Positions 1 to 9,091 of a stretch of 32,957 nucleotides of DNA are shown here, one piece after another. The stretch covers positions 1-32,957 of the forward strand of contig JAJYJS010000015.1 of NCBI GenBank assembly GCA_021789215.1, in the 5' to 3' direction. Under the pieces are notes generated by a model, which was given only the letters and a program-made list of their open reading frames with translations, searched no databases and was not told the DNA's origin. Origin of the DNA: Nitrospirota bacterium. GTDB taxonomy: Bacteria; Nitrospirota; Thermodesulfovibrionia; Thermodesulfovibrionales; JdFR-88. Position 1 is the stretch's first letter. Each line of letters starts with the position of its first letter. Position numbers and translations under genes: made by a program.

Positions 1-46
1 ACGGGGATGTCTGAATAGAAAACTCCGGCGGGAACGGCTACTGCCA

Positions 47-457
47 CTACGCCATAGGAACTACAGAGATATCTCTGACAAGGACACCATTTTCAGAATC
101 GTCCCCATTACCATTATCGCTAACATCGCTCCGAGGTGCTATGAAGACATAATGAAACACCAGGAAGGCTTCGAGTGCAGCCCTGCCCAAAACATTTATC
201 GATGCCGTATCAAAGAAACTAATCCCCCTAGGTGTAACCTTAAGATCTTGCAAAGTCGTGCTTCTGAAAAGATACAGTGCAGATGCCGCATGTCCGATGA
301 ATTTCTTGCACAGTCCTTCAGCATCTAGCAAGCGATCATCCGCGCCCGCCATTACGCCTTTATTTGCTTCAGCAATCTTGATTAAAGTTTCAAGCAGACT
401 TATGAAATTTTTTTCTTCCTCCTGGAAGGTGGGCATCTTTTCTAAATTCGCGCACAT
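47..457 (-). CDS. hypothetical protein, possibly truncated at the C-terminus
   Basis: This 136-residue soluble protein is one I do not recognise with confidence. The N-terminal 50 residues look helical and acidic. The stretch around residues 91-107 (GRAALEAFLVFHYVF) recalls helical proteins of the DUF5677 type, but that is only a resemblance by eye. The last 30 residues are Asp/Asn/Gly-rich and look unlike the rest, so the frame may have been lost there and the gene may be a remnant. The ATG at 457 lacks a clear ribosome-binding site; a second Met lies 7 codons further in. Base composition is AT-richer than the housekeeping genes to the right, which suggests accessory DNA. Confidence 0.45.
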   Translation of the reverse strand: MCANLEKMPTFQEEEKNFISLLETLIKIAEANKGVMAGADDRLLDAEGLCKKFIGHAASALYLFRSTTLQDLKVTPRGISFFDTASINVLGRAALEAFLVFHYVFIAPRSDVSDNGNGDDSENGVLVRDISVVPMA

Positions 458-490
458 TTATATGCAATCCATATTATGATAAAAAATAGG

Positions 491-511
491 CGCTGTCCCA
501 GACGCTGTCCC
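491..511. repeat. short direct repeat with the GGGACAGCG motif
   Basis: The nonamer CGCTGTCCC occurs at 491-499 and again at 503-511, flanked by A- and T-rich runs. On the minus strand it reads as two GGGACAGCG units. Sequences of this kind recall the GGGACAGAC-type repeats scattered in many proteobacterial genomes, often near REP-associated transposases, but no transposase gene is visible here. The stretch lies between two minus-strand ORFs. Confidence 0.4.
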
Positions 512-555
512 TTTTTAAGATTTTTTAATTCGTTTGTTTTTGATATATCTCTTAG

Positions 556-1189
556 TCATTCTGCTGTGCTCATAAAATAATCAACCGTAATTGGTCCTCG
601 GCAGACCGGCCCTCCGCCTGTGTAACACTCTATGGACATTGCGGTTTTTTTTGTTGGTTTCCAATAACTGATCATTATCTTTCCTGGATTTTTTCGGTCG
701 ATATCCTTGCGCTTAATCCATGCCTTCATCGCGGGTTCCATCTGATTGACATTATATTTCCATTCGGCCTCGCTTACTTTCCCGCTATCAATGATAACGG
801 TTATTTCGGTAGCCACCCCAAGTGGCCCATGAAGAATTCAGGGCCCCGGTCGCGATGCTGTAAACCATACCATAAGTTTTGAGTTGGCCGCATCCAGTTG
901 CTTTATTTATAAGCCAATCCTGATAACGTTCTTCCGTCCTTATTACTGATGGAGGCCCAAATAGTGTAATGACTGTATCTGGTGATTCATTTGAATTAAA
1001 GGTTTTCCACGCCGGGAGAATATCAGCCGCAAACGCCTTGAATGAGGTGAAAATGATTACAGTGAGTGCAATCAAAAGGGCCTTTTTGATAACGATAAAG
1101 GGGACGGTTGTTCTATTTCTCCTTTTTTCGAGCCCTGCCGATTCGATACGCATTAAACAGAACGTGTCATCCTTTTCTGTCCCGTTCAT
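556..1189 (-). pseudogene. secreted hypothetical protein interrupted by a frameshift
   Basis: Two minus-strand reading frames, 788-1189 and 556-816, fit together as one gene of roughly 210 codons. The first has a basic start and a hydrophobic signal segment (KKALLIALTVIIFTSFKAFA) with a plausible cleavage site after AFA, then a mature region including ITLFGPPSVIRTEERYQDWLI. Its end (SSWATWGG) runs into a short foreign tail at the point where the second frame opens (VATEITVIIDSGKVSEAEW). The switch falls in a run of four Gs on the coding strand near 815-820; one extra G would restore a continuous protein. The ATG at 1189 has a GGGAGGG ribosome-binding site about 9 bases upstream. I do not recognise the family. 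The break could be a true mutation or a sequencing error in the homopolymer. Confidence 0.5.
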
Positions 1190-1270
1190 CTTATGTGCCC
1201 TCCCCGCATTTAGAGACTTCCTGATAGACCCCGCAGCATTATAACAAAATTGCTCTGTTTGAAACGGAAA

Positions 1271-1456
1271 TTAACGGGCAAATGTCAGGTTAAAGGACAA
1301 CGCCGCAGGTGGTTTTTTCTCGGCACCCAACAAATGCTGGTCGAAATTGAGCATGTGCCCGATCCCGGCAAGATACAGGTTTAGCTCTTTTAAAGAATCT
1401 GCATTCACAAGGAGCAGAAGGGGCACACGTTGGATGGCCAGCGAGCATCTTGTCAA
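1271..1456 (-). pseudogene. small ORF, probable gene remnant
   Basis: This frame looks protein-like (for example LAIQRVPLLLLVNADSLKELN), and it continues upstream past the nominal TTG start to a stop near 1530 without any ATG or GTG. That pattern fits a decayed gene fragment rather than an intact small gene. I cannot assign a family. It lies between the frameshifted secreted-protein gene and the toxin-antitoxin promoter, in the same AT-richer segment. Confidence 0.2.
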
Positions 1457-1553
1457 TTCCTCAAATGCCCCTTTTCTGACATAACAAAACCCCTCCCCGA
1501 GGGGCCCCCAAATCTGTTTTCTGAGACGTCCTCATTTGGGCCGCAGAAGCGAT

Positions 1554-1583
1554 TTGTAAATATATAGTTCATAGTGCTATAAT
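1554..1583 (+). promoter_or_regulatory. predicted sigma-70 promoter of the higBA pair
   Basis: A perfect -10 box TATAAT lies at 1578-1583, with a weaker -35 (TTGTAA, 1554-1559) 18 bases upstream. The toxin GTG start is about 22 bases downstream of the -10. An imperfect ATAG...CTAT dyad (about 1564-1580) overlaps the -10, which is where an autoregulating antitoxin would bind; that part is inference. Confidence 0.5.
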
Positions 1584-1604
1584 CCAAAGTATAGGAATAA
1601 TAGC

Positions 1605-1988
1605 GTGCGTCTTTTTGAAACAAAATGGTTTGTTAGATACGCGAGGCGGGAAGGGCTCGATGATCGGAGCTTGCGCGATGCTATTCGCCGCGCGGAACGT
1701 GGCCTTGTGGACGCCGATTTGGGCGGCGGGATAATCAAACAACGGGCTGCGCGGACAGGCGAGGGTCGGTCAGGTGGATTCCGACTACTTATCGCTTATC
1801 GTTCTGGTGACCGGGCTGTATTTCTTTACGGTTTTACAAAAAATGAACGGGACAATATCGAGGAGGACGAACTGAAAACGTTGCGGGAAATCGGAGCCGC
1901 ATGGCTCGAAGCGAAAAAAGAACGTTTTGAGCATGCAATCAAAGAGGGTTTGTTGAGGGAGGTTAGCTATGAAGACGAAAAAAAATAA
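1605..1988 (+). CDS. higB: RelE/HigB-family toxin of a type II toxin-antitoxin system
   Basis: This 127-residue basic protein has the layout of the HigB/RelE-like toxin family, which are ribosome-associated mRNA endonucleases. It has an N-terminal helix pair (FVRYARREGLDDRSLRDAIRRAERG), a basic strand region (GIIKQRAARTGEGRSGGFRLLIAYR) and the strand AVFLYGFTKNERDNI. The Arg/Lys-rich strands would carry the catalytic residues. I chose the GTG at 1605 because AGGAA sits at 1593-1597, 7 bases upstream, behind a good promoter. The gene overlaps the next one by 20 bp, and the toxin-first order is the usual HigBA arrangement. The C-terminal 30 residues are a charged helix. The family call is firm; the exact subfamily is less so. 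Confidence 0.8.
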   Translation: MRLFETKWFVRYARREGLDDRSLRDAIRRAERGLVDADLGGGIIKQRAARTGEGRSGGFRLLIAYRSGDRAVFLYGFTKNERDNIEEDELKTLREIGAAWLEAKKERFEHAIKEGLLREVSYEDEKK

Positions 1989-2307
1989 AACTAGCCGCTT
2001 AACTCGGGCATTGCTTGAAACGGCCAGGGACATGAAGGACGCAGGCGTTCTGGGAAAGGCGGCCTACGAGAAAATAACCTTGCGTCATCTCGGTATTAAG
2101 GATAGAGCCAGGCTTGAACCGTTGACAGCCGAAGAAATCCGCAAGATGCGCGAGCAAGCGCACCTGAGTCAGGCGGTTTTTGCTCGATACCTCAATGTGA
2201 CAGTGGGCTATGTTTCGCAATTGGAACGCGGTATAAAGCGCCCGACAGGCGCTGCACTCGCGCTTCTGAATGTAGTTCATCGCAAGGGAATTGAAGCCAT
2301 CCTTTAG
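1969..2307 (+). CDS. higA: XRE-family antitoxin / transcriptional regulator (HigA/NadS-like)
   Basis: This 112-residue protein has a Lys-rich N-terminus, a linker of about 50 residues and a C-terminal helix-turn-helix of the XRE/Cro type at about residues 55-105. The HTH is recognisable from RKMREQAHLSQAVFARYLNV followed by GYVSQLERGIKRPTG. In HigBA pairs such a protein neutralises the toxin and represses the shared promoter. The ATG at 1969 has GGGAGG at 1957-1962 and lies inside the end of the toxin gene, so translation is likely coupled. A 10-bp tandem repeat (AAGGATGGTG twice, about 2313-2332) follows the stop codon. Confidence 0.85.
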   Translation: MKTKKNKTSRLTRALLETARDMKDAGVLGKAAYEKITLRHLGIKDRARLEPLTAEEIRKMREQAHLSQAVFARYLNVTVGYVSQLERGIKRPTGAALALLNVVHRKGIEAIL

Positions 2308-2617
2308 ACTTTAAGGATGGTGAAGGATGGTGCTAATGTAAATTCACTAAAAAAGGCTTACTTGGTTCCCTGTCGGTACAGATCGAGCTTCCCACACCCA
2401 ATAACACCATTCATCAGTTTCTGGTTGAACTCCGCATTTAGCGGGGAAGCATGCTTGTGTTATGTTTCAGGAAGAATCTTAGTATAGAAGACGAAGTATG
2501 TTCTCTGCAGAGTAGAAGGGAACCAACGCCTGCCTTGCCCCCGGACATTTTTATGGTGTCTGTCACATGTCCTCTTGTCCGTGTCCGCGGTTGCGGTTTA
2601 AGATGGGAGCGGAGAGC

Positions 2618-2645
2618 GGGATTGCTTCGCTTCGCTCGTAATGAC
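2618..2645. repeat. dispersed palindromic repeat (GATTGCTTC...CTCG-AATGAC family)
   Basis: The segment begins GGGATTGCTTCGC and ends CTCGTAATGAC. The same family appears at 32737-32765 in this window and, in the opposite orientation and longer, at about 17875-17932. Such elements are common between genes in several bacterial groups. In one frame this copy encodes LLRFARND, the protein signature typical of spurious ORFs built on these repeats. Confidence 0.65.
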
Positions 2646-2862
2646 AATCAGCAAAGTTTATTCAGCGCCAGCCAAGTTATCAACAGGGGGTATTTGAACA
2701 CGTTGAACAAAAATAACCCAAAAAACCTTTTAAAAACAAAAGGATGCGGATTCGTATCTGAACGTTAAAAAAAGAAGGGGCGAAGAAGGGCCCTGGACAG
2801 GACGGAGTGACAACTAACGGCTATGGAAGAAACCGGATAATTTTTGTTCTTCCCCGCGTCAA

Positions 2863-2892
2863 GGGGACTAGTCCCCCGGGAGACTGGTCTCC
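2863..2892. repeat. two adjacent 14-bp perfect palindromes
   Basis: GGGGACTAGTCCCC (2863-2876) and GGAGACTGGTCTCC (2879-2892) lie 2 bases apart; each has 6-bp arms around a 2-base centre. They differ from one another by only a few bases, as if one unit had been duplicated. No T-run follows, so this is not an ordinary terminator. Confidence 0.6.
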
Positions 2893-3083
2893 AATCCGCA
2901 GGGAATATGCTCGCTATCCATTTAAGCGGGAGAGGATGCAGGTTTCCCCTTTACCTGGAGCGCTGGAATGGGGCTTGGAGCAAGGACCGCCTGGCGGTTT
3001 CTCCTTTTACTTGGGGGCACGGGGGCGGAGTCCCCGGCCGATAAAGGGCGGGTGGGCGGGAAGAAGAAAACGTCGTCCCCTCT

Positions 3084-3917
3084 CTAAAACACATCAAACG
3101 GCATGGGCGTAAAGGTGACGATGAATATCACAAGAGAGAGTATCCCCATGTATTTCCTGCCGCGGTCCAGCGGGCGCTCCCAGGAATAGACCGGCGGGTG
3201 CCTGAGCCCAAGCACCAGCATCAGGGCCGCCCATATGAGCCATCCCTTCCAGAAAAAAAGCCCCAGCACCGCGAGGACTGCCACCACCAGGGCGGAAGTG
3301 AACCTGTGCAGTGGGCCCAGAAAGGCATAGGCCACATGCCCGCCGTCAAGCTGGCCCACGGGAAGCAGGTTCAGCGAGGTGACGAAAAAGCCTATCCAGC
3401 CCGCAAAGGCTATGGGGTTGAGCACAAGCTCCCTTCCGGCAGGCACCGTGCCTATGACGCTCTTTGAAAGCACATAGAAGATGAGCGAGTCCCCAAGCAC
3501 AATCCCCCCGCCTTGCGGCACCGCCGCCACCCTGGAGTGGAGCAGACCCACGACGGAGGCGATTATGGAAAAGATAAATCCCATAACAGGCCCGGAGGCG
3601 CCTATGTCTATGAGCGCCCGCCGTGAGAGGATGGGGGACTTCATCTTTATGACCGCCCCGAACGTGCCTATGAGCGTCGGGGCCGGGATGAAATAGGGGA
3701 GCGTGGCCTCCGTGTGGTGCTTTTTAGAGGTGAAAAAGTGGCTCAGCTCATGGCTTAAAAGTATTATGATGAGCGCGGCTGAAAACGGGATTCCCTCGTA
3801 AATCCTCGAGGGCTCCTTGAGCGGGTTGATGCCCTTCTGCACCGCGCCCGCAACTAGCGTGGAAATCACCGTGAGGACAAACAGCAGGACGTGTATGAAC
3901 GGTATCTTTCTTCTCAA
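3084..3917 (-). CDS. M50-family site-2 protease-like membrane metalloprotease
   Basis: This 277-residue polytopic membrane protein has a zinc-site motif HELSH at residues 56-60, in the hydrophobic segment AALIIILLSHELSHFF. The second metal ligand is Asp191 in the conserved LLPVGQLDGGH segment. Both are hallmarks of M50 peptidases, which cut membrane-spanning substrates inside the bilayer. About six hydrophobic segments are visible. No PDZ or CBS domain is present, so this is the short form, and its substrate cannot be read from the sequence. It is the last gene of the minus-strand operon, 18 bases after rimO. It could be a general membrane-proteolysis enzyme working alongside lon in the same operon, but that is inference. 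Confidence 0.85.
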   Translation of the reverse strand: MRRKIPFIHVLLFVLTVISTLVAGAVQKGINPLKEPSRIYEGIPFSAALIIILLSHELSHFFTSKKHHTEATLPYFIPAPTLIGTFGAVIKMKSPILSRRALIDIGASGPVMGFIFSIIASVVGLLHSRVAAVPQGGGIVLGDSLIFYVLSKSVIGTVPAGRELVLNPIAFAGWIGFFVTSLNLLPVGQLDGGHVAYAFLGPLHRFTSALVVAVLAVLGLFFWKGWLIWAALMLVLGLRHPPVYSWERPLDRGRKYMGILSLVIFIVTFTPMPFDVF

Positions 3918-3935
3918 TCGGGCGGCCCCCCCCTG

Positions 3936-5267
3936 TCAGGCTGGCACGCCTTCGAGGTCGTACTCGGACGCCCCGGTGACCCGGACAAGGACAAAATCCC
4001 CGGCCGCGATTTTTTTGGGTTTTTTATTTCCCCTGCTTTTGCCTTTTCTGTTTCCAACCGTTATCACCCCGTCTATCCCGGGAGACTGCGAGGGGAGCCT
4101 CCCCGTCGCGGCATCGCCCTCTGTTTCGTCTATAAGCACCCTGAACGTGCGGCCAACAAGGGCCTTGTTCTTTTCCAGGCTTATGACGGACTGCGCCGTC
4201 ATAAGCTCATCATACCTGCGCTGCTTTATCTCCCTTGGCAGATGGCCTCTAAGCCTTGCGGCTGCCGTGCCGTCCTCTTTTGAGTAGATGAAGGCCCCCA
4301 TGCGCTCGAACTGCTGCTCCTCGACAAAGTCCAGGAGCCTCCTGAACTCATCCTCGGTCTCACCCGGAAAGCCCACGATGAAGGCGGTCCTTATGGCCAC
4401 GCCGGGGATGGCCCTCCTTATCCTGCCGGCAAGTTTTTCCCCGGCCGCGCCCCCGCCCCTTGCCATCAGCCTCAGTATGCGCTCCTCCGAATGCTGAAGG
4501 GGCATGTCCACGTACTTCGCTACCTTGTCCACGGAGGCCATGGCGTCCAGAAGGCGTTCATCCACGCCAGCGGGGTAGAAGTAATGCACCCTTATCCGGA
4601 AGTCTCCGCCGATTGCCGCCAGGTCGCGAAGGAGGCTGGCAAGCCCGTATCCTTTCACATTATAGCTTGTAGTGTCCTGAGAGACCAGTATCAATTCCTT
4701 TGTCCCGGCCCTGATGTAATCCTCCGCCTGCCTGAGGAGCGCATCGGGCGCAAAGCTCCTCAACGGGCCCCTTATTGCGGGTATCGAGCAGAAGGAGCAG
4801 CGCCTCTTGCAGCCCTCGGCTATCTTCAGGTAGGCGTAAGGGAAGGTGGACGGAAGGGCCGGGCCGGTCTTGATTTCTTTATTTTCGGGCGTCCCGATGT
4901 GGGCCGCTATGGCGTCTTCCGAGTCCACGCCCCAGAAGGCGTCGACCTCCGGAAGCTCTTTCCTCATCTCCGCCCCGTAGCGCTGGGAGAGGCAGCCGAA
5001 GACAAGCAGTTCCTTTCCGCTGGATTTTTTCAGTTCAGCCAGCCTCAAAATCTCCTCGACAGACTCCCTTTTCGCGTCCTCGATAAAACCGCAGGTGTTG
5101 ACGATAAGGGTGTCGGCCTCCTCCGGCGAGGCCGCCTCGCTGTGGCCGCAGGCACGCAGCCTGTTCAGGAGCCGCTCCGAATCCGTCAGGTTTTTGGGAC
5201 AGCCCAGGCTCAGGAGATATACCTTTTTCCCCGGCCTCGCGCCGGGGAAAAAACGCTTACCTTGCAC
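3936..5267 (-). CDS. rimO: ribosomal protein S12 methylthiotransferase RimO
   Basis: RimO is a radical-SAM enzyme that adds a methylthio group to an Asp of ribosomal protein S12. The 443-residue product has the three domains of the family. The N-terminal UPF0004 domain carries Cys23 (SLGCPKN), Cys59 (VNTCGF) and Cys92 (FGCLSQ) for one iron-sulfur cluster. The radical-SAM core carries Cys153, Cys157 and Cys160 (GCKRRCSFC) for the second. A C-terminal TRAM domain binds the substrate. The short PKNLTDSE segment favours RimO over MiaB. Between the radical-SAM core and the last TRAM strands is a Lys-rich insert (RKGKSRGNKKPKK). The start is GTG at 5267, overlapping the upstream DUF2062 gene by 11 bp. 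Confidence 0.92.
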   Translation of the reverse strand: MQGKRFFPGARPGKKVYLLSLGCPKNLTDSERLLNRLRACGHSEAASPEEADTLIVNTCGFIEDAKRESVEEILRLAELKKSSGKELLVFGCLSQRYGAEMRKELPEVDAFWGVDSEDAIAAHIGTPENKEIKTGPALPSTFPYAYLKIAEGCKRRCSFCSIPAIRGPLRSFAPDALLRQAEDYIRAGTKELILVSQDTTSYNVKGYGLASLLRDLAAIGGDFRIRVHYFYPAGVDERLLDAMASVDKVAKYVDMPLQHSEERILRLMARGGGAAGEKLAGRIRRAIPGVAIRTAFIVGFPGETEDEFRRLLDFVEEQQFERMGAFIYSKEDGTAAARLRGHLPREIKQRRYDELMTAQSVISLEKNKALVGRTFRVLIDETEGDAATGRLPSQSPGIDGVITVGNRKGKSRGNKKPKKIAAGDFVLVRVTGASEYDLEGVPA

Positions 5268-5712
5268 TCTGGATCTTTTTCGCCTGGACCTTCTTGAAGA
5301 TAAGATACATTATGAAGTATAAGAATACAGCGGCAAGCAGCCCTATCGTGGTGGAGCCCACGACAAAGGGTTTCAGCAGGTGCTTGAATTCTTTGAGAAA
5401 GCTGTTCCACCTCAGGTGTGAAAGGCTGAATGCCCGGTCCATGAGGTTCATCCCGAGCATCTTGGCCCCCGTCCACGTGGTGAACGTGTATATGGGTATT
5501 ATCGTCCAGGGGTTTGTGACATAAACGCCAGTCATGGTGACCATCATGTTGAGCCTGAAGGCGTACACAACAGCCAGTGCCAGCAGCGTATGGATGCCAA
5601 GCAGGGGGCAGATGCCTATGAAGATGCCCACCGCAAACGAGGCCGCCAGACGGTGCGGACTCTCGTTGAGGCTGAACATCCCTTTGAACCTTTCCTTAAT
5701 CCTGACCCACAA
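5257..5712 (-). CDS. DUF2062 membrane protein
   Basis: This 151-residue membrane protein has the DUF2062 pattern: a short basic N-terminus, then a hydrophobic glycine-rich hairpin (SFAVGIFIGICPLLGIHT), a second segment with TNPWTIIPIY, and a C-terminal transmembrane helix (about residues 115-140) ending in a Lys-rich tail. The family's function is not established; members are often found near glycosyltransferases or in housekeeping operons. The gene overlaps thiL by 17 bp at its start and rimO by 11 bp at its end, so it belongs to the same transcript. Confidence 0.85.
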   Translation of the reverse strand: MWVRIKERFKGMFSLNESPHRLAASFAVGIFIGICPLLGIHTLLALAVVYAFRLNMMVTMTGVYVTNPWTIIPIYTFTTWTGAKMLGMNLMDRAFSLSHLRWNSFLKEFKHLLKPFVVGSTTIGLLAAVFLYFIMYLIFKKVQAKKIQSAR

Positions 5713-6706
5713 AGTGCTGGTACCCCGCAGTCTTGAATTCTCTTACGGACCCGCCGGAGGTGACTATCCTTCGTCCCGAATTTTTTTCCGTCACCTCTCC
5801 TATGAGTATCCCCCGCCCCCTTCCCATCGGGGCGGTGTAGAGGAGTTCGTAGTCCTCCCCGCCCTCAAGGGCCAGGCGCATGGGGTCTACGCCCATCAGC
5901 CGGGCAGTCTCCCTCATGCCGGACGATACGGGAATACGCTGCTCGTATATTTTGACACCAATCGCGCTTTCTTTGCAAAGCCTGGAGAGGTCTATAAGTA
6001 AGCCGTCGCTTACATCTATCATCGCCGTGGCGTTTTCAGGAGGGTTTTTTCTGGCCTCGGGCATGAGGTGCCTTCGCAGGAGCGGGGCGATAATGTCCCA
6101 TTTGAAGGGGGTTTTTATTGCCTTTTTGTCCTTTTCAATCTCGACGGGCCTGCCGATTTTCCTGAGGAGCAGGAGCCCGCAGGCGGAATCCCCAAGCGGC
6201 CCGGTCACGTAAACCCCGTCGCCCTTTTTCGCGCCCTTCCTGCCCACAAACTTTTTTCCCGCCTCTCCGATAACGGTCATGTCCAGGGCAAGCCCGTTTT
6301 TGGAGGCGGAGACGTCTCCTCCCGCAAGCACCGCCCCGTAATGGGCAAGGGCATCGAAGAGTCCGTCAAAGAGCCTGTCTATGAATCTGGAAGGCGTACC
6401 CCCCGGAGCGCCCAGCTCGAACAGCGCAAAGGCGGGCCTTGCGCCCATAGCGTAGATATCGCTGCAATTTACGGAGACAAGCTTGAAGCCAAGCTGGTAA
6501 GGGGTGGTATAGGAAAGGTCGAAGTGGACGCCCTCAAGCATCATGTCGGCAGTGGCAAGGAGCAGGTTTTCCCCCCTGCCTGCCCTGAACACGGCGGCGT
6601 CGTCGCCCACGCCCAGGACGAGCCCCCTCCGTTTTCCGGAAGAGGCCCTTTCCCTTATCTTTTCAAGAAGCGCAAGCTCTCCAAGGTCGCGCAAAAAAAG
6701 CGTCAT
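5696..6706 (-). CDS. thiL: thiamine-monophosphate kinase
   Basis: ThiL phosphorylates thiamine monophosphate to the active cofactor thiamine diphosphate, using ATP. The 336-residue length and motif order match the family: VGDDAAVF near residue 33, the metal- and ATP-binding [12 protein letters not shown] segment, [16 protein letters not shown], and the Gly-rich [13 protein letters not shown]. The C-terminal half has [15 protein letters not shown] and the [14 protein letters not shown] signature. The start codon overlaps the stop of lon by 4 bp (ATGA), which implies translational coupling. Nothing about the protein looks unusual. Confidence 0.93.
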   Translation of the reverse strand: MTLFLRDLGELALLEKIRERASSGKRRGLVLGVGDDAAVFRAGRGENLLLATADMMLEGVHFDLSYTTPYQLGFKLVSVNCSDIYAMGARPAFALFELGAPGGTPSRFIDRLFDGLFDALAHYGAVLAGGDVSASKNGLALDMTVIGEAGKKFVGRKGAKKGDGVYVTGPLGDSACGLLLLRKIGRPVEIEKDKKAIKTPFKWDIIAPLLRRHLMPEARKNPPENATAMIDVSDGLLIDLSRLCKESAIGVKIYEQRIPVSSGMRETARLMGVDPMRLALEGGEDYELLYTAPMGRGRGILIGEVTEKNSGRRIVTSGGSVREFKTAGYQHFVGQD

Positions 6707-9084
6707 GCGGCCTTGCGCTTCTTCTCTGTCTTCTTTTTTTTCAGCGCATGTTTGAGGACTTCGTCCATCGTATCGACAGGGATGAACTCCATGTCCTTCT
6801 TGATGTATTTCGGGAGGTCTTCCAGGTCCTTGGCGTTCCTTTTGGGGATTATCACCTTTTTAATTCCCATGCGCTTTGCCGCAAGGGTCTTTTCCTTGAG
6901 GCCGCCTATGGGCAGCACCCTGCCGCGCAGCGTGACTTCTCCGGTCATCGCTATTTCCTTGCTCACGGACCTGCCAGTGAGCGCTGACGCTATGGCCGTT
7001 GCCATGGTGATGCCAGCCGAGGGGCCGTCCTTGGGTATGGCCCCGGCCGGGACATGAATGTGAAGGTCCGTCTTGCCGAACAGGTCCTCACTGATGCCAA
7101 GCCCCCTGGCCCGCGAGCGCACATAGCTCAGGGCCGCCTGCGCGGACTCCTTCATGACCTCGCCCAGCTGGCCGGTGAGGGTCAGGCTTCCCCTGCCCTT
7201 CATCGTCGTTGCCTCGATGTATATAATGTCGCCGCCGGACTCCGTCCACGCAAGGCCCGTCGCCACGCCCACGTAGTCCTTCTCCATCTCCTCTTCGGGG
7301 AGGAACTTGGGCACCCCCAGGTACTTGCCCACATTTTTGGCGGTAACCGTGAACGTCTTCTTGTCGCCCCCCTCGGCTATCTCGCGGGCTATCTTCCGGC
7401 AGAGGTGCGCTATCTCCCTTTCAAGGTTCCTCACGCCCGCTTCCCTTGTGTACTGTATTATGATGTGCTTCACGGCGTCGTCGTTCAGCTTCAGGGTCTT
7501 TTCAGTAATCCCGTGCGCCTCAAGCTGCTTGGGGACCAGATAGTTTTTGGCGATGCCAAGCTTCTCCTCCTCGGTGTAGCCGCTCAGGTATATTATCTCC
7601 ATCCTGTCCCTCAGCGGGCCGGGGATGGTGTCCCCCATGTTGCCCGTTGTGATGAAGATGATGTTCGAGAGGTCGAAGGGCACCCCGAGATAGTGGTCAA
7701 CGAACGTGTTGTTCTGCTCGGGGTCCAGCACCTCAAGGAGCGCCGAGGACGGGTCCCCCCGGAAGTCCGCGCCTATCTTGTCTATCTCGTCGAGCATGAA
7801 GACGGGGTTGTTCGTGCCGGCCTGCTTGAGCCCCTGTATTATGCGCCCCGGCAGCGCCCCCACGTAGGTCCTCCTGTGGCCCCTTATCTCCGCCTCGTCC
7901 CGCACTCCGCCAAGCGATATCCTAACGAACTCCCGTCCGAGGGCTCGCGCTATGGACTTGCCAAGAGAGGTCTTGCCCACACCCGGAGGGCCTATGAAGC
8001 AGAGTATGGGGCCCTTCATCTTTGCCTTGAGCTTCCTTACGCTCAGGTATTCGAGTATCCTCTCCTTTATCTTTTCCAGGTCGTAGTGGTCTTCGTTCAG
8101 CACCTTTTCCGCGGCCTTGATGTCCAGCTTGTCCTTTGTGGACTTCGACCACGGCAGCTCCACCATCCACTCGAGATATGTCCTTATCGTTGCGGCCTCG
8201 GCGCTGTCGGGGTGCATCTTCTGGAGCCTGCGGAGCTGTTTTTCGGCGTCCTTCGCCACCTTCTCCGGCATCCTGGCCTTCCCCATTTTTTCCTGGAATT
8301 CCCGTATCTCCTCGGCCCGCTCGTCTATCTCGCCAAGCTCCTTCTGTATGGCCTTGAGCTGCTCCCTCAGGAAGTACTCCCTCTGGCTCTTGTCTATCTC
8401 CCCGCGTGCCTCGGTCTGTATCTTTTGCTGGACGATGAGGAGCTCTATCTCCCTTGCAAGCACCTCGCTTATCTTCTTGAGGCGGCTTATGGAGTCCTCT
8501 ATCTCAAGCACCTCCTGGGCCTGCTCGGTCTTCAAGCCAAGGTTGGAGGCTACGAGGTCGGCCAGCCTCCCGGGGTCGTCAAGGTTCTCTATCACGACCA
8601 TCACGTCGGGTATTATGCTTTTCCCAAGCGATATGGCCTTGTCCAGCTGCTCCTTTACGTTTCTTATGAGGGCCTCTATCTCTATAGAGATTTCCCTGGG
8701 CTTGCCCTCTGTAATCTTCTGGATGGAGGCCCTGTAGAAAGGCTCGTTCTGGGTGAATTCCTTCACCTTCGCCTTGGCAAGCCCCTGGACGAGTATTTTC
8801 ACCCTTCCGTCGGGCAGCTTGAGCATCCTCATGATGAGGCCCACCGTGCCCGTCCTGTAGAGGTCGTTCACGCCGGGGACCTCCACGCTCATGTCCTTCT
8901 GGGTAAGGAGCATGATCATGCGGTTGCCGCTGAGCGCGTTGTCAATGGCGTTTATGGAGATCTGCCTGCCCACGAAAAGGGGTATTATCATGTACGGAAA
9001 AACGACGATATCCCTGATGGGCAGCACAGGCAGGCTGTCCGGAATCTCCTGTTCCTTTATCTCCTTTGCAGGGACCTCGGCCAT
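6703..9084 (-). CDS. lon: ATP-dependent protease Lon
   Basis: Lon degrades misfolded and regulatory proteins in the cytoplasm as a AAA+ hexamer. With the start I chose the product is 793 residues, the usual size. The N-terminal substrate-binding domain begins at about residue 15 ([15 protein letters not shown]). Walker A is GPPGVGKT at 365-372 and Walker B includes PVFMLDEID. The protease domain has catalytic Ser689 (KDGPSAGI) and Lys732 (second Lys of GGLKEK). A Lys-rich tail ends the protein. I prefer ATG at 9084 because AAGGTG (9093-9098) lies 8 bases upstream; TTG at 9105 and ATG at 9090 are alternatives in the same frame. The gene follows hsp20, a functionally sensible neighbour. Confidence 0.95.
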   Translation of the reverse strand: MAEVPAKEIKEQEIPDSLPVLPIRDIVVFPYMIIPLFVGRQISINAIDNALSGNRMIMLLTQKDMSVEVPGVNDLYRTGTVGLIMRMLKLPDGRVKILVQGLAKAKVKEFTQNEPFYRASIQKITEGKPREISIEIEALIRNVKEQLDKAISLGKSIIPDVMVVIENLDDPGRLADLVASNLGLKTEQAQEVLEIEDSISRLKKISEVLAREIELLIVQQKIQTEARGEIDKSQREYFLREQLKAIQKELGEIDERAEEIREFQEKMGKARMPEKVAKDAEKQLRRLQKMHPDSAEAATIRTYLEWMVELPWSKSTKDKLDIKAAEKVLNEDHYDLEKIKERILEYLSVRKLKAKMKGPILCFIGPPGVGKTSLGKSIARALGREFVRISLGGVRDEAEIRGHRRTYVGALPGRIIQGLKQAGTNNPVFMLDEIDKIGADFRGDPSSALLEVLDPEQNNTFVDHYLGVPFDLSNIIFITTGNMGDTIPGPLRDRMEIIYLSGYTEEEKLGIAKNYLVPKQLEAHGITEKTLKLNDDAVKHIIIQYTREAGVRNLEREIAHLCRKIAREIAEGGDKKTFTVTAKNVGKYLGVPKFLPEEEMEKDYVGVATGLAWTESGGDIIYIEATTMKGRGSLTLTGQLGEVMKESAQAALSYVRSRARGLGISEDLFGKTDLHIHVPAGAIPKDGPSAGITMATAIASALTGRSVSKEIAMTGEVTLRGRVLPIGGLKEKTLAAKRMGIKKVIIPKRNAKDLEDLPKYIKKDMEFIPVDTMDEVLKHALKKKKTEKKRKAA

Positions 9085-9091
9085 TTCCATC

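Larger units (their letters stand above)
2308..3083. other. gene-free stretch with palindromic repeats
   Basis: I see no convincing gene in these 776 bases. The open frames present have repeat-derived sequences and no ribosome-binding sites. The stretch holds a dispersed repeat (2618-2645), a pair of adjacent palindromes (2863-2892) and a G-rich segment at about 3015-3060. It separates the plus-strand toxin-antitoxin pair from the 3' end of the minus-strand housekeeping operon, so terminators for both could lie here, but no stem followed by a clean T-run stands out. Confidence 0.5.

Noticed and set aside
2451-3112. Plus-strand open frames in the gap between higA and the M50 protease
   Set aside because: They run through repeats (LLRFARND signature) and palindromes, have no ribosome-binding sites and no protein-like pattern.
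4491-5297. A 268-codon plus-strand frame opposite rimO
   Set aside because: Shadow frame; rimO carries all its cysteine motifs on the other strand.
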